Assembly (NCBI GenBank): GCA_004380135.1
Contig: QXCR01000034.1
Coordinates: forward strand, 1-64,000
Reading direction: 5' to 3'
DNA length: 64,000 bases
Source of the DNA: Stemphylium vesicarium
Lineage: Eukaryota; Ascomycota; Dothideomycetes; Pleosporales; Pleosporaceae
Part shown: positions 32,161 through 44,276 of the stretch, in pieces
Layout of the letters: each line of letters opens with the position of its first letter
Position numbering within the stretch: the stretch's first letter is position 1
Translations under genes and position numbers: made by a program
The notes under the pieces: model-generated
Seen by the model: the letters and a program-made list of their open reading frames with translations, nothing else
Told to the model about the DNA's origin: nothing
Databases searched by the model: none

Positions 32161-34262
32161 ATGTCTGCACCAGCCACATCTGACCCCGTACAACAAAGTG
32201 GTAGGTGAGATTGCAGCTTTCGGAGGTGCTGGCGAACTCCGCATCGTGGTCGCGAGTGGTGGTGAAGCAACGTGGAGGCATGTGCTGACGGGCAATTGCA
32301 GGCACCCTGTCCAAGTCGCAGAAGAAGAAGAACAAGAAGAAAGCGGCTGCCAATGCAAACAAGGCCGACGACGCTGGAAAAGCAAATGGGGACCACACGA
32401 AGTCAGGCGCCGACGACCACGAGGAAGATTCCGAGGATGACGAGGAGCCACAACAGCAGCCTGTATGACCAGCCCTTTGCATGTGCGCTCCCATACTAAG
32501 ACTCACATCCATAGAAGCCGGCTGCGCATGGTGCAGACCCCGACGCCGACGATGTAGACGACGAACAACCGCCGCTGTCGCCGACAATACAAACAAATGG
32601 TACTCCACACCACAGCATTTCTTCTGCGATTGCTCTCGGACTAGCACGCTCACGCTCACATCAAGGGCTCTCTCCATCCCCGCCGCCGCCTTCAGACACC
32701 AGTGCGCGCCTCGATGCGATAGCAAAGGAGCGCGATGCCCTCCGCCAGGAAGTGACGGAGCTGCGGAAGAGCCTAGAGGGCATACAGAGCAAGCAAGACG
32801 CGGGAGCAGCCGACGAGTCACAATCGAGTCATGAGGAGGAGATCCGCAGCCTGAGAGAGGAATTGGACGAGGCGAACGAGGGCAAGGAGCACTTTGAGAC
32901 GCAGTACAAGAACCTACTGGGCAGGGTCAACACTATCAAGACGAGTTTGGGCGATCGGTTAAAGGCTGACGCTGTATGTCACCATCTTTGCTATGGCATC
33001 GCAGCACACGCCGGTCAAGATCGCTAACAAGTAGTAGGCCCGTATCGAAGAGTTCGAAACGCAAGTCGCCGACCTCGAGGAGCAGAATCGCGAACTACAA
33101 GAGAATAACAACAGTCTCACTGAAGAGCTCGCAAAACTACGCGAAGAAAAAGAAGCCCAGGCGTCGGAGATTGAGACCCTACGGAGCCGAGCGAACCTGT
33201 CACAACAAAACTGGATCAAGGAGCGCGATGAGTTGATCTCACGAGAAGCATATGCAAAGGAAGAGTTTGAGAATGCGAAGCAAGCCATGCAGGACTGGGA
33301 GGTTCTAGCCATGAATGAGCGTTCTCTCCGCGAGAACCTTGCCGAAAAAGACGCAGAGCTGCGAGAGCAACTAGAGTCGATGAGGGATCAGTACGAGAAG
33401 GCTGCTAGGGATAGGGATACCAACAACCAGGCTGTGGAAGGCCTTCAAAAGGCACTCCAGGAGGTGCAGAACCGCAAGTGTCGCCCCTGCTTTGATTGGC
33501 TTCGACCCTCTAACAACCTGCAGTACGGAAAGCCGAGCTCAAAAAGTCGGTCGAAACATACGAATCACAAATCAACGAACTCCGCAAGCAAGTCCAAGCC
33601 GCAGAATCTGCGTCAAATGCTGCCAAAGCGACGCTTGAGTCAACGCAAAAGGATCTTGAGCGAGCGCTGCCGTTTGAGAAGGAGGTCAAGGAGAAGAACT
33701 TGCTGATTGGCAAGCTGCGGCATGAGGCAGTCACGCTAAACGAGCATCTCACCAAGGCACTACGCATCCTGAAGAAGGGGCGGCCGGAGGACAATGTTGA
33801 TCGCCAAATCATCACCAACTACTTTTTGCATTTCCTGAGCATAGACCGCAGCGACCCGAAGAAGTTCGAGGCGCTGCAACTAATCTCTGCTTTGTTAGGT
33901 TGGACAGACGGTAAGCCTCTCGTACACTCACTACAGGATATGATCTAACGCGGGTTGCAGAGCAAAAAGAACAGGCAGGCCTCGCACGACCGGGCACAGC
34001 AACTAGCTCGAGCAGTCTCCGCCTCCCATTGTCACCCTTCCGACGAACGCCATCAACGCCGTCGCTAAGCTCGGCAGCAGCAGATCCCATGCTCATGGCT
34101 AGTAGCTCAAGTAACAAGGAGTCGCTGGCTGAGCTATGGCAGGACTTCCTGGAGCGAGAGGCGGCAGAAGGAAAAGGTGGTGTTGGTGCTTCGAGAAGAG
34201 GAAGCACTGCGAGTCCACCAGCCAAGTCAGAAACTGGGCTTGGAATCACCGGAGGGAAATAA
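32161..34262 (+). CDS. RUD3: Golgin with GRAB/GRIP-like domain (Rud3/GMAP-210 type)
   Basis: Six exons: 32161-32200, 32302-32462, 32515-32973, 33038-33479, 33524-33910 and 33961-34262. They encode 596 residues. The N-terminus is Lys-rich (KSQKKKNKKKAA) then acidic. A long coiled coil follows (residues ~190-430, heptads such as LREELDEANEGKEHF). The C-terminal block KNLLIGKLRHEAVTLNEHL plus FLSIDRSDPKKFEALQLI and ALLGWTDEQKEQAGL matches the Arf-binding GRAB and GA-1 region of Rud3/GMAP-210. That family tethers vesicles at the cis-Golgi and is recruited by Arf1. The donor of intron 4 is the weak GTCGCC; it is the only choice I found that keeps the frame. The other introns are canonical. An Imh1-type GRIP golgin is the alternative name. 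Confidence 0.85.
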
Positions 34263-34537
34263 TAGCATTGCGAGGCGCAAATTATAAGATACCATCTTTG
34301 TCTGCATTTCTGGACTATGGTATAATAGAGCTTGGGTGTTTGGTCACGTTGGACCACCTAATCAATTCTTCATCTGACTCTCATGTATGTCGTGTGTGTC
34401 CTCCAGTCTAGTGCCATGTGTTGCTACATTTCCAATGTACAAGAAAACCCAATGCGGGTTCCACGCTCCTGGGTAGGTTGTGGATGGACAGGCAGTTCAA
34501 TGCCGCCCTTTCAGTTCAATGCCTCTCAGCAGTGATA

Positions 34538-35126
34538 TCATCTCCTCCAACCGGTGTGCTTCAAGACCTGTTCCTCCTTCTCCTTGCGTGGGTCGGGCTC
34601 CATGGTGCGCATTCTCCGTGCCTCGTCACGCCTCTCTCGTGCCAATTGCTTGGCCTGCTTGTCGGTCGGTCGGCGGATGGCCCAGTTGATCTGACCAAAG
34701 ATGTTGGTTTTGATGGCTAGCATGGCTTGTTAGCTACTTCCCCGGAGACGGCTCGAATGGCCACTCACCATCCACACAGTATGGGCATAGGATGTGTAAG
34801 CGCTTCACTCGCCCGCATCCCGAGCACCTGTTCAGCGATGTAATGTCTTTTAATCCTTTCCCCGCCATGAACCGTTGGCGCTTCTTGCGATATGACGTCT
34901 TCTTCTTTGGCACCGCATTGAGTATGCCATCCCAGATATCGGAGAGCGACGGTATCGGCGGCAGCGACAGTGACGGAATCGCGAGGGCGCCGAATGGGGT
35001 GTTCAGTGCACCGAATGGTTGAGTGAGGCGTTGCAGAAAAGGCGTATTCAGTACGGGCCGCATGGGGCCATTGAGGCCGGGCAGCAGCGTCTGCCATAGC
35101 GGCGGCAGTGGGCGAGCGAGCGCCAT
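34538..35126 (-). CDS. MRPL32: Mitochondrial large-subunit ribosomal protein bL32m
   Basis: Two exons, 35126-34769 and 34716-34538, give 178 residues. The core VPKKKTSYRKKRQRFMAGKGLKD is the bL32 signature, followed by the zinc site CSGCGRVKRLHILCPYC (two CxxC pairs). The preceding ~70 residues are the presequence/maturation region; in yeast MrpL32 is processed by the m-AAA protease before assembly. The intron splits the Asp-Ala junction right after the second CxxC pair, with GTGAGT and GCTAG ends. Exon 2 encodes a basic, charged helix (ARERRDEARRMRTMEPDPR). It lies head to head with the septin gene, 328 bases apart. Confidence 0.93.
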
Positions 35127-35454
35127 GGTTCTCCAGATGCGGGATAGGGCGATTCAGGCGCTATGCTCCCGCAGCGTTCGCGATGCCGATGATGGTGTTG
35201 CAAAATGTCGACGCACCCCAGTCCGAGCTTGCAGTCGCGCCTTACCGCCCTCCCACTAGCGCGCTTTCGGTTCGTAGCTGACCCCTTTCCCGCGCCTGCA
35301 TGTCGACGAGAAAGTCGCCAGCGAAGCGACCCTGACTATTTACTCCCCAGCCGAGTGAACCCTTCTGCGTTCTGTCTCCTCCGCCCCAACACCACCACCC
35401 TCACCGCATTTCTTCCCACCCGCATCTCCGCCACCGAGGCCTATTCCGCCCACA
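35127..35454. promoter_or_regulatory. Shared divergent promoter, bL32m / septin
   Basis: 328 bases between two divergent housekeeping genes. It is GC-rich with pyrimidine-rich tracts next to the septin start (CTCCGCCCCAACACC). No clear TATA box is seen, as is usual for constitutive fungal promoters. Confidence 0.5.
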
Positions 35455-36646
35455 ATGGCTGCCGCGTACCAGAACCCCCAGTCGCAGCCCATCTTCCCGG
35501 ACAGCTATGTCGGTTTCGACAGCATCACCAAGCAGATTGAGAGGAAGTCGGTGAAGCGGGGCTTCCAGTTCAATGTCATCTGCGTTGGTAAGAGACCCGG
35601 CCACGTAATTATCAGTCGTTCCATGCAGCTCACACGCGTAAACAGGCCAGACGGGTCTCGGCAAGTCGACGCTCATCAACACGCTCTTCGCCTCGCACCT
35701 CATGGACAGCAAGGGCCGCTTCCAGCCCGACGAGGAGGTTCGCAGCACCACCAACATCCACCCCGTCTCACACATCATCGAGGAAAACGGCGTGCGTCTG
35801 CGCCTCAACATCGTCGACACCCCCGGCTACGGTGACCTGATCAACAACGAGCGCTGCTGGGACCCCATTGTCAAGTACATCAAGGACCAGCACAGCGCCT
35901 ACCTCCGCAAGGAGCTCACCGCCCAGCGTGAGAGGTATCTTCAAGACACGCGCATCCACTGCTGCCTGTTCTTCATCCAGCCCTCTGGCCACGCCCTCAA
36001 GCCCATTGATATTGTCGTGCTCAAGAAGCTGAGCGAGTTTGTCAACGTTGTTCCCGTCATCGCCAAGAGCGACAGCTTGACCCTTGAGGAGCGTGTCGAG
36101 TTCAAGCAGCGGATAAAGGAGGAATTCACTTTCCACAACCTGCGCATGTACCCCTACGATAACGAGGAGGACGACAACGAGGAGGTCCAGGCAAAGCAGG
36201 CCATCAAGGTAGGGCGGGAATTCGCTGCAATGTGATTGGGCAATGGCTGACATGTGACAGGAACTTCTGCCCTTTGCCGTTGTCGGCTCTGAGAGGACCG
36301 TAGTTGTTAACGGCAAGAACGTCCGCGGTCGCCAGAACAAGTGGGGTATCATCAACGGTAAGCCAGCTCGCAGCCGTCTGTCACCCAGAACTTACACTAA
36401 CACCCGATAGTCGAGGACGAGACCCACTGCGAATTCGTCTACCTCCGCAACTTCCTCACCCGCACCCACTTGCAAGACCTGATCGAGACGACCGCACAAA
36501 TCCACTACGAATCGTTCCGTGCCAAGCAGCTGCTTGCCCTCAAGGAGAGCAGCTCCCACCAGGGCCACTCCTCCCGTCCCATCTCACCTTCGGCCGACCG
36601 TGAGCTTAGCAGGAACAGCCAGCGCATGACCATGAACGGGTACTAG
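35455..36646 (+). CDS. CDC10: Septin, Cdc10 type (AspD in Aspergillus)
   Basis: Four exons, 35455-35587, 35646-36208, 36261-36357 and 36411-36646, give 342 residues. The N-terminus SYVGFDSITKQIERKSVKRG includes the polybasic membrane-binding helix. The GTPase motifs are GQTGLGKS (P-loop), DTPGYGD (switch II) and AKSD (base recognition). The septin-unique element shows as FAVVGSERTVVVNGKNVRGR and VYLRNFLTRTHLQDL. VKYIKDQHSAYLRKELTAQRER is close to yeast Cdc10, and the protein ends without a C-terminal coiled coil, as Cdc10 does. Septins form hetero-oligomeric filaments at septa, hyphal tips and branch sites. All three introns are GT-AG and phase-consistent; the first splits the P-loop region. 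Confidence 0.95.
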
Positions 36647-37273
36647 GAATTCCCGAACCACAGTCGCGTCGACAGTAACGGGGGCAAGCCGAACGGCCCT
36701 CCACCACCGCGTATGGAGCCACGCATGGAGAGGCCCGTCCCTATGATCGATGCTGTCTGATCGTTGCGTGTGGTGGAGAGCAGTGCGCGGCGAGAGCGGT
36801 TTGGAATGTTTTGATACCAGTGCATCACCTAGCACGCAAACGGGGGGGCAACAGACTTGCGGCACACTTCAGATTTGACACCTTTCTCAATATCCTTTTA
36901 GTTACGATGGACCCTTTTTACTTCTTTTGATCTCGTATGTCATAGCACGGTGTAGTGGTTGGGCTAAGACCTGGGTAGTTTACCGGGTTCCTTCTAGGAT
37001 AGCGAAGTAATTCGAAGCCAACTGGTTTTCACTCCTGTGTCTGCACTGCATGATAATTCCGATCTCGATCATTTATCCTTTAGTGGCCACTCGTTCTTTC
37101 CTCGACCAGCGCAAAGTCAGATCATTGTACTTGGACGTCGTACGATTTGTCCAAGGGCGCTATCGAGCGACTGCGGGAGCAGGGCCCTGCGGTTTGCCTC
37201 TCTCAGCGTACCCGCCTCGTGGCAGATGAGTGTACATGTGCCGGGTGGAGGGGTGATGATTCGCAGCAATACC
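36647..37273. other. Intergenic between convergent septin and Lto1 genes
   Basis: Both neighbours end here, so it holds two 3' untranslated regions. No gene is recognised; a T-rich stretch near 36890-36930 may belong to 3' processing of the septin transcript. Confidence 0.45.
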
Positions 37274-37873
37274 TCATCTCAATAGCTTGGACCCAGCAAA
37301 GTCCTCTATGCTATCATCCCCCTTCTTTCCATTAGCACCCTTCTTCGCTTGCCCCGTGACGCGCACTGGTCCTGCATTCTTCGCGCGTGCAGGCGAACCG
37401 TCAGGTGACTTTGATGAAGACGCAACGGCATCCGACTCGCCCACAATACGCTCGATGACCTTTGCTTTTGCCCCAGCACGTTTAAACCGATCGTCAAAGT
37501 CGGCGACAGCTTCTTCCGTATTCGCCGTATCGAACGTTTCCAGGTCGGTTAAAGAATGCAGTAAAGTGGTGTTATTCTTTAATCTCTCGTTCTTGGGTAG
37601 TGCTGGTATTTTCTTTTCACTCCCTTCCTCTTCCACTTCTCCTGTTTTAGGCGCTAGACCGGGAAGGCGCGAACCCCATACCACGCTCTTTCCATGGAGT
37701 TCACCCAAAGCAGCGAATTTCTCGAATCCTTTTTCTAGCCCGAAGATTCGGCCTTCGATGCGCCCGGCGTGGGCGCCGTCGGAGACGCCAAGGTCGTAGG
37801 CTGCGGTGTAGAGGGTGTCTTCAAGGGTTAGGAGGGTGTCGAAGGGGTCGGTGGGATCTTCTTGTTGGGCCAT
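37274..37873 (-). CDS. LTO1: Lto1-like deca-GX3 protein (Fe-S delivery to Rli1/ABCE1)
   Basis: A single exon of 199 residues. The Yae1/Lto1 deca-GX3 repeat is clear at residues 28-66: DLGVSDGAHAGRIEGRIFG, then LEKGFEKFAALGELHGKSVVWG, with Gly every fourth position. In yeast, Lto1 with Yae1 adapts the cytosolic iron-sulfur targeting complex to the ABC protein Rli1, needed for ribosome recycling. The C-terminal half is low-complexity, basic and Ser/Lys-rich (QAKKGANGKKGDDSIEDF). Known Lto1 proteins end in a Trp that docks on the targeting complex, but this reading frame ends SKLLR. A missed 3' exon or real divergence are both possible. Confidence 0.85.
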   Translation of the reverse strand: MAQQEDPTDPFDTLLTLEDTLYTAAYDLGVSDGAHAGRIEGRIFGLEKGFEKFAALGELHGKSVVWGSRLPGLAPKTGEVEEEGSEKKIPALPKNERLKNNTTLLHSLTDLETFDTANTEEAVADFDDRFKRAGAKAKVIERIVGESDAVASSSKSPDGSPARAKNAGPVRVTGQAKKGANGKKGDDSIEDFAGSKLLR

Positions 37874-38401
37874 TGTTGTCGTCTTTGGCTTGCAAAGGTT
37901 CCTTTAGATGGATAGTTGCGTCGTGATTATTTTTATAATAAAATGGACTCGAAGTGATGAAAAGTTCCTTGTGATGTCACTGGACACGATGTAATATGAA
38001 CCCCTCCGACTGTCGATTCGACGATAACCAATGGCCCTTTCACAGCACCGAGATTTCTTGTGATTGAAGTCTAAGATTCGTATTCAATTTCCCTCTATAG
38101 TCACGGCTAGCATAGATCGGAGTCAGGGTTCAGCCATTTTTGTGGCGTTCGCGTGGCTGGCGGGGTAAGTTTTGGCGGGGCAGCTACACCACACATCCGG
38201 TCGGCGAGAGTTCGCGCTTGACTCAGAATCTCTACCAAAACACGACAAAGCCGCATATACTCTGGTTTCTGCGCGCTGGAAGCTTTCGATTCATACCCCT
38301 GTCTAACTACACCTCGACTCCACTACTCAGTAGTAAGAACAAAGAGCGCATCCACTCACAACACACGCCTATGCTAACGCGGCTCAAGTACACAACCTCC
38401 C
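37874..38401. other. Divergent promoter region, Lto1 / methionyl-tRNA synthetase
   Basis: 528 bases between divergent starts. TTTTTATAATAAAATGG at about 37929-37945 is a possible TATA element for the Lto1 gene. No coding potential was seen. Confidence 0.45.
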
Positions 38402-40531
38402 ATGACTGAGGCAGCAAAGAAGATCCTCCCCGTCGAGGGAGAGCGCAATGTGCTCATCACTAGCGCTCTGCCCTACGTCAACAACGTGCCCCATCTTGGC
38501 AACATTGTCGGATCCGTACTTTCCGCCGACGTCTTCGCCCGTTTCTCGCGCGCGAGAGGATACAACACACTCTATGTATGCGGCACCGACGAATATGGAA
38601 CGGCAACCGAGACCAAGGCGATAGAAGAAAAGTGTACACCGCAAGAGCTTTGCGACAAGTACTTTGCGCTTCACAACGACGTCTACAAGTGGTTCAACAT
38701 CTCCTTTGACCACTTTGGACGTACACCCACACAGCAACAGACCGACATCGCACAAGACATCTTCACCAAGCTATACAAGAACGGCTTCCTCGAGGAGCAA
38801 ACCACCACACAACCGTTTTGCGAGACACACAAGAGCTTCCTTGCCGATCGATTCGTCGAGGGAACATGTCCACTTTGTTCATACGAGGATGCGCGAGGAG
38901 ACCAGTGTGACAAGTGCGGACATCTCCTCGACCCTCTAGAGCTGAAAAACCCACGTTGCAAGCTCGACGGCGCAACGCCAGTCCCGCGCGAGACTAAGCA
39001 CGTCTACCTGTGCCTAGATAAGCTGCAGCCGCTTGAGGAGGAATGGTTCAAGAAGTCAAGCAAGGAGGGCAACTGGAGTTCCAACGGTGTTCAAATTACT
39101 TCTTCCTGGTTGAAGGAGGGTCTTAGACCGCGTGGTATCACTCGAGACTTGAAATGGGGTACTGCGGTGCCGCTCGAGGTGCGTTGGACCCTGGAAAACC
39201 ACTCAGAACTCGGCTGACTAGATTAGGGTTACGAAGACAAGGTCATGTACGTTTGGTTCGATGCCTGCATAGGCTATGTTTCTATCACGGCAACATACAC
39301 AGAGGATTGGAAGCAGTGGTGGCAGAACCCCGAGCACGTCAAGCTCTACCAGTTCATGGGCAAGGACAACGTGCCGTTCCACACCGTCGTTTTCCCCTGC
39401 TCGCAGATCGGTACCAAAGACAACTGGACTATGCTCAACACCATCTCGACAACCGAATACTTGAACTACGAAAAGGGCAAGTTCTCAAAGTCAAGAAACA
39501 TTGGTGTTTTCGGCAACAACGCCAAGGAGACTGGTATCCCGTCCGACGTGTGGCGCTACTACCTCCTTTCGCATCGCCCGGAAACTGGAGACACCGAGTT
39601 TGAGTGGGACGGCTTCATCGCCGCGAACAACAACGAGCTTCTGAAGAACTTGGGCAACTTCATCAACCGAGTCATCAAATTTGTCAACAACGCAAAGATC
39701 TACGATTCGGTCGTGCCTGATTACACCAAGTTTGACAGCGATTACTTCACGGAGCACAAGAAAAAGGTCAACGATCTGTTGAAGACGTACATTGCAGAGC
39801 TTGAGGATGTCAAGATCCGTGCTGGTCTTGCTACGGCGTTACACGTTTCGAGCTTGGGTAACTTGCTTCTGCAGGATAACCGATTGGATAACAAGCTGGC
39901 TACTGAGCAGCCAGACCGATGCGCTGCGGTTGTTGGCCTTGCGCTGAGTCAGATCCACCTGCTGGCTAGTCTGATTCAACCGTACATGTGAGTAATCCCT
40001 TTCTTCTACACTGCTTTAAGGGTTTAGTGCTATCGCCGACGCAATGGTCGTCCATACGACGGCCTGGGTCATCTAGCGTAACACAAAACTTTTGTGCATC
40101 GATACTCGAGGTTATCGAAATGACGATATAGAACACATGGCTAATCTTGCGACAGGCCTGATACTACAACTGCCATTCTCTCACAGCTCAACGCCGAATT
40201 CCTCATCATTCCAGACACCTGGGAGGCACGTTCGCTACCCGTTGGCCACAAGATTGGTACCGCTGGTTACCTTTTCAGCCAAATCAAGCCCGAGAAGGAG
40301 CAGGAGTGGCGGGAGCAATTTGGTGGCGAGGAGGCTCGCAAGGCAAAGGAGGAGAAGGCGAAGAAGGCCGCAGCAAAGAAAGCTGAGAAGGAGCGCAAGA
40401 AGGCGAAGAAAGCCGCAGGTGGTGATAAGGGTGTCGAGGCTGCTGAGAAAGGTCAAGACGGGCCTGCGCCTAAGACTGCGGAAGAGGAGGTATCAAGGGG
40501 TGTTGAGCAAGTCAGTCTGCAGACGTCTTAG
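38402..40531 (+). CDS. MES1: Cytosolic methionyl-tRNA synthetase
   Basis: Three exons, 38402-39178, 39227-39987 and 40156-40531, give 637 residues. Class I motifs are PHLGN (HIGH, residues 30-34) and KFSKS (KMSKS, 344-348). The zinc-knuckle insert shows paired Cys: CETH...CPLC...CDKCG. MYVWFDACIGYVS and WDGFIAANNNELLKNLGNF belong to the Met site and the anticodon-binding helical domain. The enzyme charges initiator and elongator tRNA-Met. The C-terminus ends in a Lys/Ala-rich tail (KEEKAKKAAAKKAEKERKKA), an RNA-binding-like extension. There is no N-terminal GST-like domain as in yeast Mes1. The second intron is 168 bases, three times the local norm. The donor falls within the codon for Met of QPYMPDTT. 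Confidence 0.96.
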
Positions 40532-41495
40532 TTGGATTATCCGGTGATGTGGTCTCGGGGCTTTTGGCGTTGGCGATAGTACTAGGGTGTTTAGGGCATG
40601 GTAGCGGGGCGTTCGCATTCAACAACAACAACAACATGGGGGAATTGTTAGCATCGCTATGAAGAGACTTTCCAGGCATCACCCTGCGATTGATGATATG
40701 GGGTCCAAAGGGGTAGCAGGCGGCCCTTTGTGGCACGTAGCCACGCGCACGGCAGATGTCTGTGACACTTATACTAAAATGGAGCGTTCGACTCGAGAAA
40801 CCATCACACGCGTAATTCCGGTCAACCATATTTCGCGCTTTTTTTGTGTTTTCACGGGCTCTGGCATGTATTTCGAGTCCTCAATGTAGGCATGGCCTCG
40901 GGATCCGGGATTGCGCTCAGCCGTCCGCAGGATAGTAAAAACCTTTTGGTCCGGGTCCGTATTTGCGTGGAAGAATTCATTCCAATCGCGAACATGTGCA
41001 TGTTTTCATTCCGTTCTGGTACGATTACCCAATCAATCGTTTCCAGACACTCCCCGGTCATATGCATTTCCTTATGGGTGCGCAGCAGCTTTCACTGGGC
41101 CACCAGGGTTGCGGTCTTGTCCGTGCCTACCCGCCACGAGCATTCACTGAGGCAAGAACCTCACAGTCGCTCCTACCCCATGCGTTCACAAGGGGTTTGT
41201 TTGATCAAGAATGACGATGACCCCGCACCGTCTGTTTACGGTTCACCGTGAGGCATTTTGGGGTCAGTGGTCGCACTCTTCTTCACTTTCACCGCCCCAC
41301 CCACCATCCCCTTAGTTGATAAGCTTTCTTCCCGCGGGGCTCTGACTTCTTTTCTCCACCCCAATCCGCAGTTGCAACAAAGTTTCTCAACTCGTTCCTC
41401 GACTCGACCGCCACGCTCAAAGGTACACATTACTCCAGCCTTACCCCAAGTCTAACAGCAAGCTGACCACTCTCGACTGCAGTGCAGGACCCAAC
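40532..41495. promoter_or_regulatory. Upstream region of the siderophore transporter with a GATA site
   Basis: About 0.96 kb; short open frames have no recognisable domain. TGATAA lies at 41317-41322, 174 bases before the transporter ATG. It matches the HGATAR core bound by SreA/Urbs1-type GATA factors that repress siderophore genes when iron is plentiful. Only one site is seen, so the regulation is inferred. Confidence 0.45.
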
Positions 41496-43558
41496 ATGGC
41501 GAGCGGATTCGCCCCACAGATGGAGAAGCTCTCCGGGATGTATCTCGGCGAGCAGCGCGAGTTCGCCAGCGGCGACGAGACCATTGTCGGCAGTGCGAAG
41601 CAAAGCACGACCGACAAGTATGGCAGCCAAGTGACCATGAGCACCCCCCGCGAGGCCAACAGCATCGACGCGGAGCAGCCCAAGGGCCCCGCCGAGATGG
41701 AAGCTGTCACCATCGTCTGGACCAGGAATTGGCTCATCGCTGCTTATTCTGCGTAAGTCTTACCCTTTATCGGACCAATTGTTGAGAATACTGCTGACAT
41801 GTGATTCTAGGATCATGCTCATCTCCTTTGTCAATTCTCTCCAGCAGCAGGCCAACTTCACTTGGAAGCCTTATGTGACTTCGACTTTCATGAAACATGG
41901 TCTCACCGCCATGACTGACATCGTGGCCAACATCGTCGGTGGCGTTTCCAAGCTGCCGCTGGCCAAGTTCATCGATCTTGTCGGTCGTCCTCAGGGATTT
42001 CTTGTTTGTCTGTTGTGCATCGTTGCCTGTAAGTCTTATCACTTTTCCACCAGTGGATAGTCACTGAAATCTCTTCTAGCATTGATCCTCATGGCTGCTT
42101 GCCAGAACGTCCAGACATTCTGCGCCGCTCAGGTCATCTACTGGACGGGCATGAACGGCGTCGACTACGTCTTCAACATTTTCATCGCGGACACATCGCT
42201 GATGAAGAACCGTCTCATCTGGATGGCTTTCACGGGACTCCCATATGTCGTCAACACCTTTGTAAGTATCTCACTGTTTGCTGAGATGAGACACAAGCTA
42301 ACATCATTCCTTAGGCAGGACCAAAGCTGGGTGAGACCTTCCTCAACCATGGGGGTTGGCGATGGGGCTATGGAACATTCGCTATCTTGACACCAGTCTT
42401 CTCACTAACCTTCTGGGCTGTCTTCTGGCTCATGGGTAGGCGAGCCAAGAAGATGGGCGTTCTCAAACGCGAGAAGAGCGGTAGGACCATGTTTGAGAGT
42501 ATCAAGCATTGGTGCATTGAGTTCGATGGTAAGTACGCCTAATCAGACATGTCATCACACTGCTAATGATCCTCAGTGGTCGGGCTTCTTCTCGTATGTG
42601 GCGGCTTCTCACTACTCCTGCTTCCGTTCCCACTCGCAGCCTATCAGAAGGATCGCTTTGCTTCAGCAATGGTCATCTCCATGATCGTTTTCGGTGTCCT
42701 TCTCCTTGTTCTCTTCGTGGCCTGGGAGCGCTTCGGTGCCCGTAAGACCTTCTTTCCCTTCTACCTCATGAAGAACCGTTGCGTCATTGCGCCCTGTTTG
42801 CTTGGCTGCAACTCATGGATTGCTTTCTAGTGAGTCCTTCTCTCTTCTTCCCCCGAATTACGCTAACTTGTTTCAATAGCTCCTACCGGATGATGTACTC
42901 CTCCTACCTCCAGGTCGTCTTCCGGCTCGACGTCGCAAAGGCCGGTTACATCAACAACATCTTCAGCATCGTCTCATGTACCTGGGCCATCGTCATCAGT
43001 TTCGCGATGAAGTATACCGACACATACAAGTGGGGTGCTATCGTCGCTGTCCCTACTCAGCTACTCATGACTGGTCTGTTGATCCATCTCCGTACGCCAG
43101 GCAGTTCAATTGCGGGCCTCGTTGCGATCGAGGTCTTTGGAGCAATGGCAAGTGCGATGCTCTACAACGTCGAACAGGTCGCCATCATGATTGCCGTACC
43201 ACACGAAGAGCTTGCCGTTAGCATCGCGCTCCTCAATGTCATGACGGCAGTCGGAGGTGCTATCGGACAGTCGATCAGCTCTACTCTCTGGGCCCAGATT
43301 GTGCCCCGAAAGATCGCTCAGTACCTTCCCGAAGCCTCGGCGGATCAGGTTGCCATTCTTTATGGCGATATCACCAAGCAACTAGCGGCAGAATGGGGCA
43401 GTCCAGAACGTGAGGCTGTGGTTCATGCTTTCGCCGACGCACAGAAGGTCATGGTCATCTTCGGAACGTGTGCGCTTGTTCCCTGCCTGCTATGGGTAGC
43501 TATGCTCAAGAACTCGCGCATGAGCGAGCAAAAGGCCAGGAAGGGTCTGCAGGCTTAG
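41496..43558 (+). CDS. Siderophore-iron transporter (MFS, SIT family)
   Basis: Six exons: 41496-41752, 41811-42028, 42080-42261, 42315-42528, 42577-42829 and 42880-43558. They encode 600 residues. About 65 soluble residues lead into 14 predicted helices. SIT signatures are SLQQQANFTWKPYVTSTF, FIDLVGRPQGFLVCLL in the MFS loop, YWTGMNGVDYVFNIFIADTS and a late SVSIALLNVMTAVGGAIGQSIS-like region (AVSIALLNVMTAVGGAIGQ). These plasma-membrane proton symporters import ferric siderophores such as ferrichrome, coprogen or triacetylfusarinine. Which one this takes cannot be read from sequence. No siderophore synthetase is in the window. All five introns are 48-58 bases, GT-AG and phase-consistent. Confidence 0.93.
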
Positions 43559-44276
43559 GCTGTTATGGGGTGATGGACGTACTCGACGCATCGAAGGGTT
43601 CAAAATAGGTTGTGTATACAACTTGTTGCCAGGACGTTGAGATTTCACGGAAAACGATGCGATTCTCACGATTTCAGGCATGGATAGGCAGGATGCCTGG
43701 AGTGTCTACAAGGTATGTCAGTGGACATTGATGGGAGGTCTCCACGTGCTGTAGACATTGTCTAAAAGTTTAATAAAGCGTTTGTTTGATAATCTTCAAT
43801 TGCAAGCCAGTTTTTGGTGATGTTCTCTAGATATGGCTGGCAAGATATGAAGAAGAGTACATGATGTCCACAATCACTATGTCGGGTCTGATGCAGTTGC
43901 GATGGTAACCTATTTTGGGAGGTTCAGGGTGCGGGAAGTGACATCGGAAGACGCATAGTCTCAACCGCCATGACGCGCGACAGCCACATCTCCCACACCC
44001 ACCCGAGTCGGCGCACCAGCCTAATCAGCCGAACCCAACGACGGCCGCGCACCGTCGTAAGCTAAGGCGCGTAACAGGATGCTCCCTGAAGGGCCACTGG
44101 CGGTGAGGCGCCAACGCATACCAGCCTCGCCAATTCCCTGATTCAGACGTTCGCAACTGGTCCCACCAGCCACCCTCGACCATACACACCGCACGAGTAC
44201 CACGCTTGACTGTCATGCTTCTTCCTGCATTCTAGGACCCGTACCAAACATCTTGATATTCTCCCACGCCGGAAAC
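43559..44276. other. Intergenic between siderophore transporter and GPI protein
   Basis: Holds the transporter's 3' region and the promoter of the cell-surface gene. Open frames are short and unrecognised. Confidence 0.45.
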
